Assembly: GCA_017529085.1 (NCBI GenBank)
Contig: JAFXOC010000424.1
Coordinates: forward strand, 1-12,334
Direction of reading: 5' to 3'
Length of the DNA: 12,334 nucleotides
Source: Selenomonadaceae bacterium
Lineage (GTDB): Bacteria; Bacillota; Negativicutes; Selenomonadales; Selenomonadaceae
Positions within the stretch are counted from its first letter, which is position 1, and every line of letters starts with the position of its first letter. The position numbers were made by a program, and so were the translations under genes. Below are positions 1 through 6,100 of this stretch, one piece after another. The notes beneath the pieces are model-generated. The model made no database searches. It was given only the letters and a program-made list of their open reading frames with translations, and had not been told where the DNA came from.

Positions 1-2
1 AA

Positions 3-443
3 ATAGAGAGCCGCGCCTTTGCTATGGGCGGAAAAAATTATTTTGCGCCCGTTATGACAGTGGGAGATTTTTTAACGGGCAAAAGCGGAAGCAAAAATTT
101 TTTAACAACGCCTACTTATAAGCCGGGGGTAAAAGCGGCGGATTTTCGCGAAATTTTACCGAATTTAGTTACCGAGCCTTTAAAGCGAGGGCTTGTGGCT
201 TTTGATAAAAAAATAAAGGGATTTTCTCAAAACGACGTCGTGTTGACGGGAGTCGAAACGCGTTCTTCCTCGCCGCTTAGGATAATTAGGAATAAAGAAA
301 CCTACGAATCGGAAAATATAAAAGGACTGTATCCTATAGGCGAAGGCGCGGGATACGCGGGAGGCATCATTAGTTCCGCCGCAGACGGAATAAAAGCTAC
401 TCTTGCATTTATAAAAAAAAGTGATACAATAGACATTCAATAA
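3..443 (+). CDS. FAD-dependent oxidoreductase (COG2509-like), C-terminal part
   Basis: The reading frame is open from the window edge (codons ESRAFAMGG precede the first internal ATG at 24), so this is the last ~146 residues of a longer protein and the real start lies upstream. The visible part has the conserved end of the COG2509 family of NAD/FAD-dependent dehydrogenases: the block ESRAFAMGGKNYFAPV, then VGDFL, and near the C terminus GLYPIGEGAGYAGGI followed by SAADGI, the glycine-rich segment that closes over FAD in this flavoprotein fold. Family members are predicted flavoproteins of unknown substrate. In Firmicutes they often sit beside glmM, as here (126 nt upstream, same strand), which supports the assignment but does not give a reaction. 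I see no terminator with a U-run after it, so it may be read through into glmM. Confidence 0.85.
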   Translation: MESRAFAMGGKNYFAPVMTVGDFLTGKSGSKNFLTTPTYKPGVKAADFREILPNLVTEPLKRGLVAFDKKIKGFSQNDVVLTGVETRSSSPLRIIRNKETYESENIKGLYPIGEGAGYAGGIISSAADGIKATLAFIKKSDTIDIQ

Positions 444-491
444 AAATTGGAAGTGGGAACATCCACAAACTCAAATACCCGTGAGTCCAGA

Positions 492-550
492 GGGCTGCGC
501 CCTTTGGCGGGGTCAAGGGGCAGCGCCCCTTGCGGGTTTGGGCGGAGCCC
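492..550. repeat. Triple-hairpin GC-rich intergenic repeat
   Basis: Three short perfect inverted repeats follow one another: GGGC-TGC-GCCC (492-502), CAAGGGGC-AGC-GCCCCTTG (514-532) and GGGC-GGA-GCCC (540-550). Each has a 3-nt loop. The block is far more GC-rich than the flanking DNA, has no coding potential and ends just before the glmM ribosome binding site. It resembles REP-like hairpin units dispersed in some bacterial genomes. No U-run follows any stem, so it is not a classical terminator. It may protect or pause the mRNA between the oxidoreductase and glmM. Confidence 0.7.
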
Positions 551-569
551 AACAAGCGGGAGGAAATAA

Positions 570-1919
570 ATGAGTAGATTGTTTGGAACAGATGGGGTGC
601 GAGGCGAAGCTAACGTGTCGCTGATGCCGGAGTTGGCTTATCGACTTGGACGCGCCGCGACGATTTATTTTGGCAAAGAATCTAAGAAACAGCCTATAAT
701 ACTAATAGGACGAGATACGAGAATTTCGGGGCAGATGTTTGAAGCGGCGCTTGCCGCCGGAATTTGTTCCGCGGGAGGGATTGCGAGCATTATCGGCGTA
801 ATTCCTACGCCGGGGGTTGCATACCTAACGAAAAAACTTCACGCAAAAGCGGGAATTGTGATTTCGGCTTCGCACAATCCTTTTGGGGATAACGGCATAA
901 AATTCTTCGGCGGCGATGGGTATAAACTGCCCGATGCAGTTGAGGATGAACTGGAAAAAATCGTCCGTCAGATAGAAACGAACGACGATTATCCTCGCCC
1001 TACGGGAAAAAATATCGGCAGGATGGAGTATAGAACCGATCTCTTGGCGCAGTACACGGATTTTCTGGTGACGACCACGGAAGAAAATTTTGAAGGTATG
1101 CGAATAGTGTTGGATTGCGCCAACGGAGCGGCTTATGAGGCGATGCCGAAGGTGTTGAGGCGGCTTGGAGCTGAAGTAAAAGTTATTCACGCGCTTCCAA
1201 ACGGCACGAATATAAATAACGGTTGCGGCTCGACGCATTTAGAATCGTTGCAAAAGGCAGTCATTGAAAATAAAGCCGATTTTGGCATAGCTCACGACGG
1301 GGACGCCGATCGTTGCCTTTGCGTAGATGAAAAAGGCGAAGTAATAGACGGCGACCATATTTTGGTTATGTGCGCGACAGAGATGAAAAAAGCGGGTACG
1401 CTTAAAAACGATACCGTTGTTTCAACGGTTATGGCGAATATTGGGTTCCATAAAGCGTTGAAGGAAGCGGGTATAAAGGTTGAAGTCACAAAAGTCGGTG
1501 ACAGATACGTACTTGAAAATATGCTCGCCAACGGCCACAATATAGGCGGCGAACAATCCGGGCATATTATCTTTACCGATTACTCCACCACCGGCGATGG
1601 GCTTTTAACAGCTATTCAGGTGCTAGCGTCCCTAAAAAAGAGCGGCAAAAAAGCTTCGGAAGTGACGGCTGTTATGACAACGTATCCTCAGCTTTTGGTG
1701 AACGTAAAGGTTAAATCCAAAGAAGGTTGGGAGAATAATGCTGCGATAAAAGAAGCCATTGCAAAGGGTGAAAAACAGCTGGGCGATAACGGCAGAATTT
1801 TGGTGAGACCGTCAGGTACGGAAGAACTTATAAGAGTGATGGCGGAAGGACAAAATCAAGGAGAACTTGAAAACATCTGCAACGCTATCGCGGACGTGGT
1901 GAAACGGGAACAGGGATAA
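570..1919 (+). CDS. glmM: Phosphoglucosamine mutase GlmM
   Basis: GlmM converts glucosamine-6-phosphate to glucosamine-1-phosphate in the cytoplasm, the step before GlmU makes UDP-GlcNAc for peptidoglycan. The 449-aa product has the usual family length and all the hallmarks: N-terminal RLFGTDGVRG (residues 3-11), the phosphoserine loop ISASHNP with catalytic Ser101, the Mg-binding loop DGDADR (243-248), the sugar-binding GGEQSGH (326-332) and the phosphate-binding RPSGTEELIRVM (413-424). The ATG at 570 is preceded by GGGAGG (558-563) with 6-nt spacing, so the start is well supported. In many Firmicutes the gene lies in a cdaA-ybbR-glmM cluster. Here only the FAD oxidoreductase is visible upstream and glmS does not follow directly. 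The gene converges on ybaK with a hairpin repeat between them. Identification is firm. Confidence 0.98.
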   Translation: MSRLFGTDGVRGEANVSLMPELAYRLGRAATIYFGKESKKQPIILIGRDTRISGQMFEAALAAGICSAGGIASIIGVIPTPGVAYLTKKLHAKAGIVISASHNPFGDNGIKFFGGDGYKLPDAVEDELEKIVRQIETNDDYPRPTGKNIGRMEYRTDLLAQYTDFLVTTTEENFEGMRIVLDCANGAAYEAMPKVLRRLGAEVKVIHALPNGTNINNGCGSTHLESLQKAVIENKADFGIAHDGDADRCLCVDEKGEVIDGDHILVMCATEMKKAGTLKNDTVVSTVMANIGFHKALKEAGIKVEVTKVGDRYVLENMLANGHNIGGEQSGHIIFTDYSTTGDGLLTAIQVLASLKKSGKKASEVTAVMTTYPQLLVNVKVKSKEGWENNAAIKEAIAKGEKQLGDNGRILVRPSGTEELIRVMAEGQNQGELENICNAIADVVKREQG

Positions 1920-1942
1920 CTACTCACTTTTGTCTATTATTC

Positions 1943-1973
1943 TCCCCCCCTACCCCCCCTCTAGGAGGGGGGC
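1943..1973 (+). repeat. Repeat A: C-rich tract plus CCCCCCTC/GAGGGGGG hairpin
   Basis: A C-run, TA and a second C-run lead into an 8-bp perfect stem, CCCCCCTC (1954-1961), loop TAG, GAGGGGGG (1965-1972). The same sequence occurs in reverse complement at 4003-4031, differing only by one base in each of two homopolymer runs. It lies between the convergent genes glmM and ybaK, where a hairpin could stop transcription in both directions, although neither side has a long U-run. Confidence 0.8.
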
Positions 1974-2002
1974 TTGATTAGAGGAATTTAAAATTTTGGC
2001 TT

Positions 2003-2485
2003 TTACGCTTCTCTGGCAATAGCCGCAAATACGCCGTTTGTAGCTTTAATTAAATCGTCAGGCGCAAGAATTAATTGCGCGCCTCTTAGTCCTGCGCTGA
2101 CGGCGATTTTTTCTTGAAGCTTGGCTCTGTCATCAATATAAACGGGATACGCTTTCTTTGCGCCTAGCGGCGAACATCCGCCGCGAATGTAGCCGGTCAG
2201 CGCAAAAACTTCCTTTAAATGCACCATTTCAACGCGCTTGTTGCCGGAAACGGCGGCAAGCGCTTTTAAATCTAATTCCAAATCCCCTTGTATTACCGCC
2301 ATTACAATACCGGTTTTATCTCCTCTTGCCACTAAGGTTTTGTAAATCATTTCCATTGGCATTCCCGTGGACTCTGCTACATGGATTGCGGAAAGGTCGC
2401 TTTCGTCCACTTCGTATTCCTTCATCTCATACTTTATGGAAAGTTTATCCAAAATTCGAGCTGCGTTTGTCTTTTTTTGCTTCAT
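2003..2485 (-). CDS. ybaK: YbaK/EbsC-type aminoacyl-tRNA deacylase (Cys-tRNA(Pro) deacylase)
   Basis: YbaK family proteins hydrolyse mischarged aminoacyl-tRNA in trans, classically Cys-tRNA(Pro) made in error by prolyl-tRNA synthetase. The 160-aa length is normal for the stand-alone family. The sequence shows the N-terminal KTNAARILDKL helix, the conserved IYKTLV segment with the key lysine (Lys49), then QGDLELDLKALA and the signature GYIRGGCSPLGAKK (98-111), whose glycine loop forms the substrate pocket, followed by the YPVYID strand. The start is the ATG at 2485. Its ribosome binding site is weak (a GAAG-like stretch about 9 nt upstream) and I see no convincing promoter, so the upstream repeat-filled spacer may hold the signals. 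The gene is monocistronic by appearance: a terminator closes the phosphoesterase gene upstream on the same strand. Exact tRNA specificity cannot be read from the sequence. Confidence 0.93.
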   Translation of the reverse strand: MKQKKTNAARILDKLSIKYEMKEYEVDESDLSAIHVAESTGMPMEMIYKTLVARGDKTGIVMAVIQGDLELDLKALAAVSGNKRVEMVHLKEVFALTGYIRGGCSPLGAKKAYPVYIDDRAKLQEKIAVSAGLRGAQLILAPDDLIKATNGVFAAIAREA

Positions 2486-2516
2486 AATCTTTACATCTTC
2501 TTTCTTGGTAATGATT

Positions 2517-2546
2517 CCTTAATCTCCCTTAATCTCCTCTAATCTC
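2517..2546 (+). repeat. Three tandem 10-bp repeats
   Basis: CCTTAATCTC, CCTTAATCTC and CTCTAATCTC follow without gaps (2517-2526, 2527-2536, 2537-2546), the third with two differences. They run straight into the C-rich arm of the next hairpin. The complement of the third copy includes GATTAGAGGA, which also follows repeat A (around 1975-1984), so the tandem unit appears to belong to the same compound element. Confidence 0.75.
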
Positions 2547-2570
2547 CCCCCTCTATGAGGGGGCTTTTTT
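2547..2570 (+). terminator. Plus-oriented terminator-like hairpin with U-run
   Basis: Perfect 7-bp stem CCCCCTC (2547-2553), loop TAT, GAGGGGG (2557-2563), followed by CTTTTTT. It has the form of an intrinsic terminator reading rightward, but the nearest genes on both sides are on the minus strand, so it serves no visible gene. The stem is almost the same as that of repeat A. It may insulate against antisense transcription or simply be part of the repeat. Confidence 0.6.
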
Positions 2571-2588
2571 AACGACTAAATCGAAGTG

Positions 2589-2615
2589 AAAAAAAGCCCT
2601 CCTCATGGAGGAGGG
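2589..2615 (-). terminator. Rho-independent terminator of the metallophosphoesterase gene
   Basis: On the minus strand, an 8-bp perfect stem (plus-strand arms CCCTCCTC 2597-2604 and GAGGAGGG 2608-2615, loop ATG) is followed by C and seven U residues (plus-strand A 2589-2595). It lies about 33 nt past the stop codon at 2648 and is the outer hairpin of repeat B. Confidence 0.85.
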
Positions 2616-2640
2616 ACAGCCGCGAAGCGGCAGTAAGGAG
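2596..2640 (-). repeat. Repeat B: two-hairpin dispersed element
   Basis: This 45-bp element carries a GCCGC-GAA-GCGGC hairpin (2619-2631) and the GCCCTCCTC/GAGGAGGGC hairpin (2596-2615). Its reverse complement matches 3926-3970 at 40 of 45 positions without gaps, and both copies continue into a run of T. The two copies flank the phosphoesterase gene in inverted orientation. Confidence 0.85.
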
Positions 2641-2647
2641 TTTATTT

Positions 2648-3805
2648 TTATCCTTTTCTCAAAGTAAAATAAACAATTTCGGGCGGGCAGCCTATGCGAT
2701 ATGGAAACCAACTTCCGTTACCGGTGTGGACGTATCCGAACGAGTCCCCTTCATTGTAAAATCCTCTGGTGTATTTAAATACGGGGAATAACGGGCAGCC
2801 TAAGATACCGAATTGCGAACCGTGGGTATGTCCCGTTAATGTTAATTGTATGTTCTTTTCGCGCGCCGCGTCGATAAATTCGGGATGATGGGCTAAGAGT
2901 ATTTTTACGGAGTCGGCGGGTACGCCTTTTAACGCTTCGTTTACAAAAGCGCGCTCTTCTTCGACGAATTTCTTTTCCTCGCGCGAAGGCGGATAATCAA
3001 CGCCTAAAAAATAGAGAGGACGCTTGCCTTCAACCGCAATTTTCGAGCTGTTGTTTAAAAGGTTGATTTTCGTATTTTTTAGAGCTTCTTCAATAGCCGC
3101 AATGCCGCGAAAATGTTCGTGATTTCCGTAACAATACCATATACCGTTGGGGAATTGATTGGAAAAACCGTCCACAATTTTTATGGCTTCGTTGTTTATC
3201 CTAACGTCGTCGAAGATATCGCCGGTCATTAAGAGCGCGTCCGGTTTACCTGCAGCGACTTGAGTCAACAACTCTTTAAAACGTTCCAATGAAAAGAATC
3301 GTCCTAAATGTACGTCGCTAATCTGCGCAATACGAAATCCCTTTAAATTTTCGGGCAAATTTTTTATCGGAATTTGATATTCACGCTCAACGGTTTCATC
3401 AATGCCCTCGGATGCGCCGTAAACGGTGGCGACCACGGCAGTCGCAGGATATAGCAGCGCCCCTTTCAAAAGATTCCTGCGGCTTCTGCTAAATGTTACG
3501 GGCGAACCAAACGCTCCCATACACTTTGTAATTACAAAGCCTATCGCGATTAAAACGGTAAAAATCAGCTCCGCCACAACCACAATCGTAGCTAAACGTA
3601 TAAGAGTCGGCGTAAACGCTTTGTCGTCAAAAATTGTGTATCCCGAAAAAAACACTATAATTGCTAAAACGTGCAACGCTATTAATATGCGCCGCCAAAA
3701 ATAAAAAGTATACTCTTCGGTTATTTTAGAAAGCGCCCAAATTGAAGCTCCCAATAACGCCAACAAGAGCACCGCAAATATTGTCAAAAAAAACGCAATG
3801 GACAA
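2648..3805 (-). CDS. Membrane-anchored metallophosphoesterase (YkuE-like)
   Basis: Calcineurin-like phosphoesterase with an N-terminal membrane region. Numbering from the TTG at 3805 (385 aa), the metal-binding motifs are in order: SDVHLG (Asp164, His166), TGDIFDD (Asp196), YGNHEH (Asn228, His229), LAHHPEF (His306) and GHTHGS (His326, His328). All dimetal ligands expected for the family are present. The N terminus has three hydrophobic segments (about 1-26, 41-57 and 69-94), then a Tat-like SRRNLLKG motif (about 108-115) and a fourth hydrophobic stretch, so the catalytic domain is probably anchored to the membrane and may face outward. A longer reading from a TTG at 3850 is open but would cover the promoter -10 and the AAGGGGTG ribosome binding site, so 3805 is preferred. 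Related proteins act on phosphoesters such as lipid or nucleotide head groups. The substrate here is unknown. The gene stands alone between inverted repeats. Confidence 0.9.
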   Translation of the reverse strand: MSIAFFLTIFAVLLLALLGASIWALSKITEEYTFYFWRRILIALHVLAIIVFFSGYTIFDDKAFTPTLIRLATIVVVAELIFTVLIAIGFVITKCMGAFGSPVTFSRSRRNLLKGALLYPATAVVATVYGASEGIDETVEREYQIPIKNLPENLKGFRIAQISDVHLGRFFSLERFKELLTQVAAGKPDALLMTGDIFDDVRINNEAIKIVDGFSNQFPNGIWYCYGNHEHFRGIAAIEEALKNTKINLLNNSSKIAVEGKRPLYFLGVDYPPSREEKKFVEEERAFVNEALKGVPADSVKILLAHHPEFIDAAREKNIQLTLTGHTHGSQFGILGCPLFPVFKYTRGFYNEGDSFGYVHTGNGSWFPYRIGCPPEIVYFTLRKG

Positions 3806-3811
3806 TGTGGT

Positions 3812-3819
3812 CACCCCTT
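3812..3819 (-). promoter_or_regulatory. Ribosome binding site that fixes the phosphoesterase start
   Basis: The minus-strand sequence AAGGGGTG matches the anti-Shine-Dalgarno target well. It stands 6 nt before a TTG codon (3805-3803) that begins the hydrophobic N terminus, whereas the upstream TTG at 3850 has no such site. Confidence 0.7.
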
Positions 3820-3838
3820 GATTTTTATCATCGAGTGC

Positions 3839-3847
3839 AGTATAACA
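3839..3847 (-). promoter_or_regulatory. Extended -10 promoter for the phosphoesterase gene
   Basis: On the minus strand TGTTATACT is an extended -10 element (TGN-TATACT). The -35 region is poor. The expected start point near 3832 leaves a leader of about 27 nt to the TTG at 3805. Confidence 0.55.
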
Positions 3848-3925
3848 CAAATGAAAGAAAAATGAAATAGATATTGTCTTCGGTAAGCGAAAAAATTATT
3901 TTTTTACTATTCAAGCGCATGGTAT

Positions 3926-3970
3926 CTCCTCCCTGCCGCTTCGCGGCTTTCCCTCCTCTAAGAGGAGGGC
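3926..3970 (+). repeat. Repeat B': inverted copy of repeat B
   Basis: Contains GCCGC-TTC-GCGGC (3935-3947) and CCCTCCTC-TAA-GAGGAGGG (3951-3969). It matches the reverse complement of 2596-2640 at 40 of 45 bases. Most differences fall in loops or linkers, so the stems are conserved. Confidence 0.85.
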
Positions 3971-3976
3971 TTTTTT
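3951..3976 (+). terminator. Plus-oriented terminator-like hairpin of repeat B'
   Basis: Stem CCCTCCTC/GAGGAGGG with loop TAA, followed by C and six T (3971-3976). It has intrinsic-terminator form reading rightward, but no plus-strand gene ends nearby. Leftward transcripts of the operon at 3998-6743 would meet the hairpin without a following U-run, so termination in that direction is uncertain. Confidence 0.55.
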
Positions 3977-3997
3977 CAGCCATGTGAAATTTTCCTT

Positions 3998-4531
3998 TTA
4001 TTGCCCCCCTCCTAGAGGGGGGTAGGGGGGAGTTCCAGAATTGTCGAATTTGGTAAGTTTTATTTTTTTCAACAATTCGTTTGCGATAAAGCCGATTACA
4101 ATCCCTGTTGCAACGCCGATAACGCCTAAAATCGGGAGATAGTAGAAAAATTTTGCGCTTTCCATAAAAATCGACGCGACAAATAATTGTCCCAAATTAT
4201 GCAAAAATCCTCCGGTTGCGCTAACCGAGACACAGGAAAATTTTCCCGTTCGCTTTAAAATTATCATGCCGCAAAGACTTATTAAGCCGCCGATTATACT
4301 GTATACAAATACGCCGGGTCCCCCGAAAAAAAATGATGACAACACCGCCCGCGCGGTAAGCACAATAAAAGCATCTCTTGATGAAAAATAATAAAGCGTA
4401 AAAACTGTTGCGATTTGCGACAACCCTAGTTTTGCCCCGGGCGCCATAAAGGGAAGCGGAATCATGCTTTCAAGGAGAAAAAGAGCGAGAGAAAAGGCGA
4501 CAATTTGCGATAAAATCACGTAGCGACGCAT
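3998..4531 (-). CDS. Gx transporter / heptaprenyl diphosphate synthase component I-like membrane protein (PF07456, EetB-like)
   Basis: Very hydrophobic 177-aa protein with about five membrane segments. It shows the family's conserved blocks PGAKLGLSQIATVFTLYYF (residues 31-49), FVYSIIGGLISLCGM (about 75-89) and GGFLHNLGQLFVA (about 107-119). The family was named after a heptaprenyl diphosphate synthase subunit but is topologically like ECF-type substrate-binding membrane proteins. In Firmicutes it is regularly paired with a NusG-domain-II protein, as here, and such a pair (EetB/EetA) lies in the Listeria flavin-based electron transfer locus. The ATG overlaps the preceding stop by 1 nt (TAATG), and AAGGAG stands 8 nt upstream. 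The last 11 residues, TPPYPPLGGGQ, and the stop codon vicinity are supplied by repeat A', so the native C terminus was probably near LTKFDN. The substrate is not known. Confidence 0.85.
   Translation of the reverse strand: MRRYVILSQIVAFSLALFLLESMIPLPFMAPGAKLGLSQIATVFTLYYFSSRDAFIVLTARAVLSSFFFGGPGVFVYSIIGGLISLCGMIILKRTGKFSCVSVSATGGFLHNLGQLFVASIFMESAKFFYYLPILGVIGVATGIVIGFIANELLKKIKLTKFDNSGTPPYPPLGGGQ
4003..4031 (-). repeat. Repeat A': inverted copy of repeat A inside the 3' end of a gene
   Basis: Stem CCCCCCTC (4004-4011), loop CTA, GAGGGGGG (4015-4022), then TA and a G-run. This is the reverse complement of 1943-1973 with one base fewer in each of two homopolymer runs. Read on the minus strand it encodes PPYPPLGGG at the end of the Gx transporter gene. 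The stop codon (3998-4000) lies just outside it. Confidence 0.85.
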
Positions 4532-4857
4532 TATTCGTTCTCCTTAATCTCTATCAAAAGTCTATGCGGAAGACAGGCGATTATTTCTCCCGATTTTGAA
4601 ATTGCGCCAGTTTTAACGCATACGCCGTCTTTACAATTCGCGGTTTCCACAAAGATTTTTTTGTTCTCCACCACTATTTTATTTTCGCCGTATTCGTTTT
4701 TTATCGTTAATTCTGCATTTTTATCTAAATTAAGCGTTTTGTATATTTTGCCGTCAACGGTAATTTCTGCGATATTTCCTTTTGAGTCGGACAAAAATAA
4801 TATTGGCGCGAGAGATAATGTGATTAAAGATAAAATTAAAAGAATGTCTTTGCGCAC
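4531..4857 (-). CDS. NusG-domain-II (EetA-like) membrane-anchored protein
   Basis: 108-aa protein with one N-terminal hydrophobic segment (about residues 5-23) acting as signal anchor, then a small beta-rich domain. The C-terminal part carries the pattern NCKDGVCVKTGAISKSGEIIACLPHRLLIEI, with Cys75, Cys80 and Cys95, which is characteristic of 'NusG domain II-containing' proteins of Firmicutes. The resemblance is to an inserted domain of some NusG proteins and does not imply a role in transcription. The domain should lie outside the membrane, where the cysteines could form a disulfide or bind a cofactor. It begins at GTG (4857), 5 nt after the glycosyltransferase stop, with only a weak AGG upstream, so translation is probably coupled. 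It ends in a TAATG overlap with the Gx transporter gene. The tight pairing suggests that the two products work together. Function unproven. Confidence 0.85.
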   Translation of the reverse strand: MRKDILLILSLITLSLAPILFLSDSKGNIAEITVDGKIYKTLNLDKNAELTIKNEYGENKIVVENKKIFVETANCKDGVCVKTGAISKSGEIIACLPHRLLIEIKENE

Positions 4858-4862
4858 GCCAA

Positions 4863-6098
4863 TTACAACCTATGTATAATATCCTGTCCGTCTATTGATT
4901 CGCCGCCGGAGACAGAAGGGAGAAACGCCGCGCCGTTTACGAAGTGAGCGCCTTCGGTTAGACCGTTCTCAATTAGATTTTGGCGAATAAGAGAATAATT
5001 GCTTAAACAGAGTACGCCTATTTCGTTGGGCATAAGGTTTTTTAACTCTTTTATCAGAAAGCTAATCGGTTCGTCGTAGGATTCGTCGATGGTTACATAA
5101 GAATCATGTTCGGCGAATACGAAAATGGAACGTATAGAAGCCTCACTGGCGGCGTAACCCATAAAAATGCGACGACGCCCGACCATGCTGTTTAAAATCT
5201 GACATAAATGTACGCGACAACTATCGTGAGCTTGCGGCGCCAGAGCGAAAATTTTCAGAAGCATATTTTCGTCAAACCACGGGGATTTTAGAAAATAATG
5301 AAACCACAGGCGATTAAATATATCCTCACCTTTAAACACATTCACAGCCATTCCGGCGTAGTGATATATTCCCCTTTTCAGATAGTTAATACCGACAACT
5401 CGTTCGGCTTCGGTGAAAATATCATAGTGAATTGGAAGTTGCCTGTAATTTTCGGCGAAATAATAATTCAAGATATCTTGATCATAGCAATTCCATTCGG
5501 GATGAGATTTTAAAAGCTCTAAACCATCGAACAGCAAATTCGGATGGGTTTTGAATTTTTCCATATCTATAAGGAGGACTCCCGAATTAAAGTAACGGTC
5601 TACAGAAACAAAACCTTCTTGGCATATGGATTTGGGTATCATGTGGTCATATGTCAACGTTCTTTCGGAAATAGCCCCAATACCGTTTTCACCGATTTCC
5701 TCTCTCCAGAGTTCAGCAATGTCAATCGTTGCTATTGTGTCAACGTCTAAATATACAATCTTTTTTATATCGTCGGGGATAATTTTTGCTATCAATAAGC
5801 GATACATAGCCGCTTTGCTAAATCTGTTTTCTCCGGGAAGCGATGCAAACACATCGGGCAAGAGCGTTTCGACATTGTAAAAAGATATTTCCTGTCCGTA
5901 AGAGCGGGTAAGGCGGACAAATTTTGCGCGGTTTTCCTCTGTCAGCGTGTTGTCGTGAAGCAAATGTATAGAAACTTGCGACGTAGTATTTTCAAACACG
6001 GAAACAATAGCTGTTCCCGCGATTTTGCTAAAATTTCCCGTTTTGTCGTAAATCGCGTAACAAATATTGAAGGTTTCCTTTTCCAGTATCGAATCCAA
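4863..6098 (-). CDS. Family 8 glycosyltransferase with C-terminal extension
   Basis: GT8 enzymes transfer a hexose from a UDP-sugar with retention of configuration, usually onto LPS, teichoic or other surface glycans. Numbering from the TTG at 6098 (411 aa): the start block FNICYAIYDKTG (about 10-21), SIHLLHDNTLTEEN, YRLLIAKIIP (about 99-108), then the metal-binding DxD as LDVDT (Asp118, Asp120), FNSGVLLIDM (170-179), the DQD (206-208) and IYHYAG with His246, all in family order. After LKSPW (about 270-274) the usual GT8 domain ends, and roughly 130 further residues form a region I cannot assign, with VLCLSNYSLIRQNL and FVNGAAFL as its most distinctive parts. The TTG at 6098 is favoured because GGGGAGA (6105-6111) precedes it by 6 nt. 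An upstream TTG at 6113 would swallow that site. It follows the PIN toxin stop by 2 nt. Donor and acceptor are unknown. Confidence 0.9.
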   Translation of the reverse strand: MDSILEKETFNICYAIYDKTGNFSKIAGTAIVSVFENTTSQVSIHLLHDNTLTEENRAKFVRLTRSYGQEISFYNVETLLPDVFASLPGENRFSKAAMYRLLIAKIIPDDIKKIVYLDVDTIATIDIAELWREEIGENGIGAISERTLTYDHMIPKSICQEGFVSVDRYFNSGVLLIDMEKFKTHPNLLFDGLELLKSHPEWNCYDQDILNYYFAENYRQLPIHYDIFTEAERVVGINYLKRGIYHYAGMAVNVFKGEDIFNRLWFHYFLKSPWFDENMLLKIFALAPQAHDSCRVHLCQILNSMVGRRRIFMGYAASEASIRSIFVFAEHDSYVTIDESYDEPISFLIKELKNLMPNEIGVLCLSNYSLIRQNLIENGLTEGAHFVNGAAFLPSVSGGESIDGQDIIHRL

Positions 6099-6100
6099 TA

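Noticed and set aside
825..1238. Minus-strand open frame of 137 codons inside glmM
   Set aside because: It lies wholly opposite conserved glmM coding sequence, has no ribosome binding site of note and its translation resembles no family.
2158..2487. Plus-strand open frame of 109 codons opposite ybaK
   Set aside because: Antisense to a clearly conserved gene; the translation is arginine/leucine-rich shadow sequence.
2517..2546. CRISPR array
   Set aside because: The three 10-bp units are contiguous, without spacers, and far too short; no cas gene is present.
3890..3905. AAAAAATTATTTTTT as a terminator of the five-gene operon
   Set aside because: The stem would be only A-T pairs and weak; low-complexity AT sequence is common in the spacers here.
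1943..4031. Composite transposon bounded by inverted repeats
   Set aside because: No transposase gene, no target duplication seen, and the repeats are hairpin/terminator-like units carrying no long terminal inverted repeat of an insertion sequence.
4531..4857. Transcription factor NusG
   Set aside because: The product has a membrane anchor and only the domain-II-like region; the NGN and KOW domains of NusG are missing.
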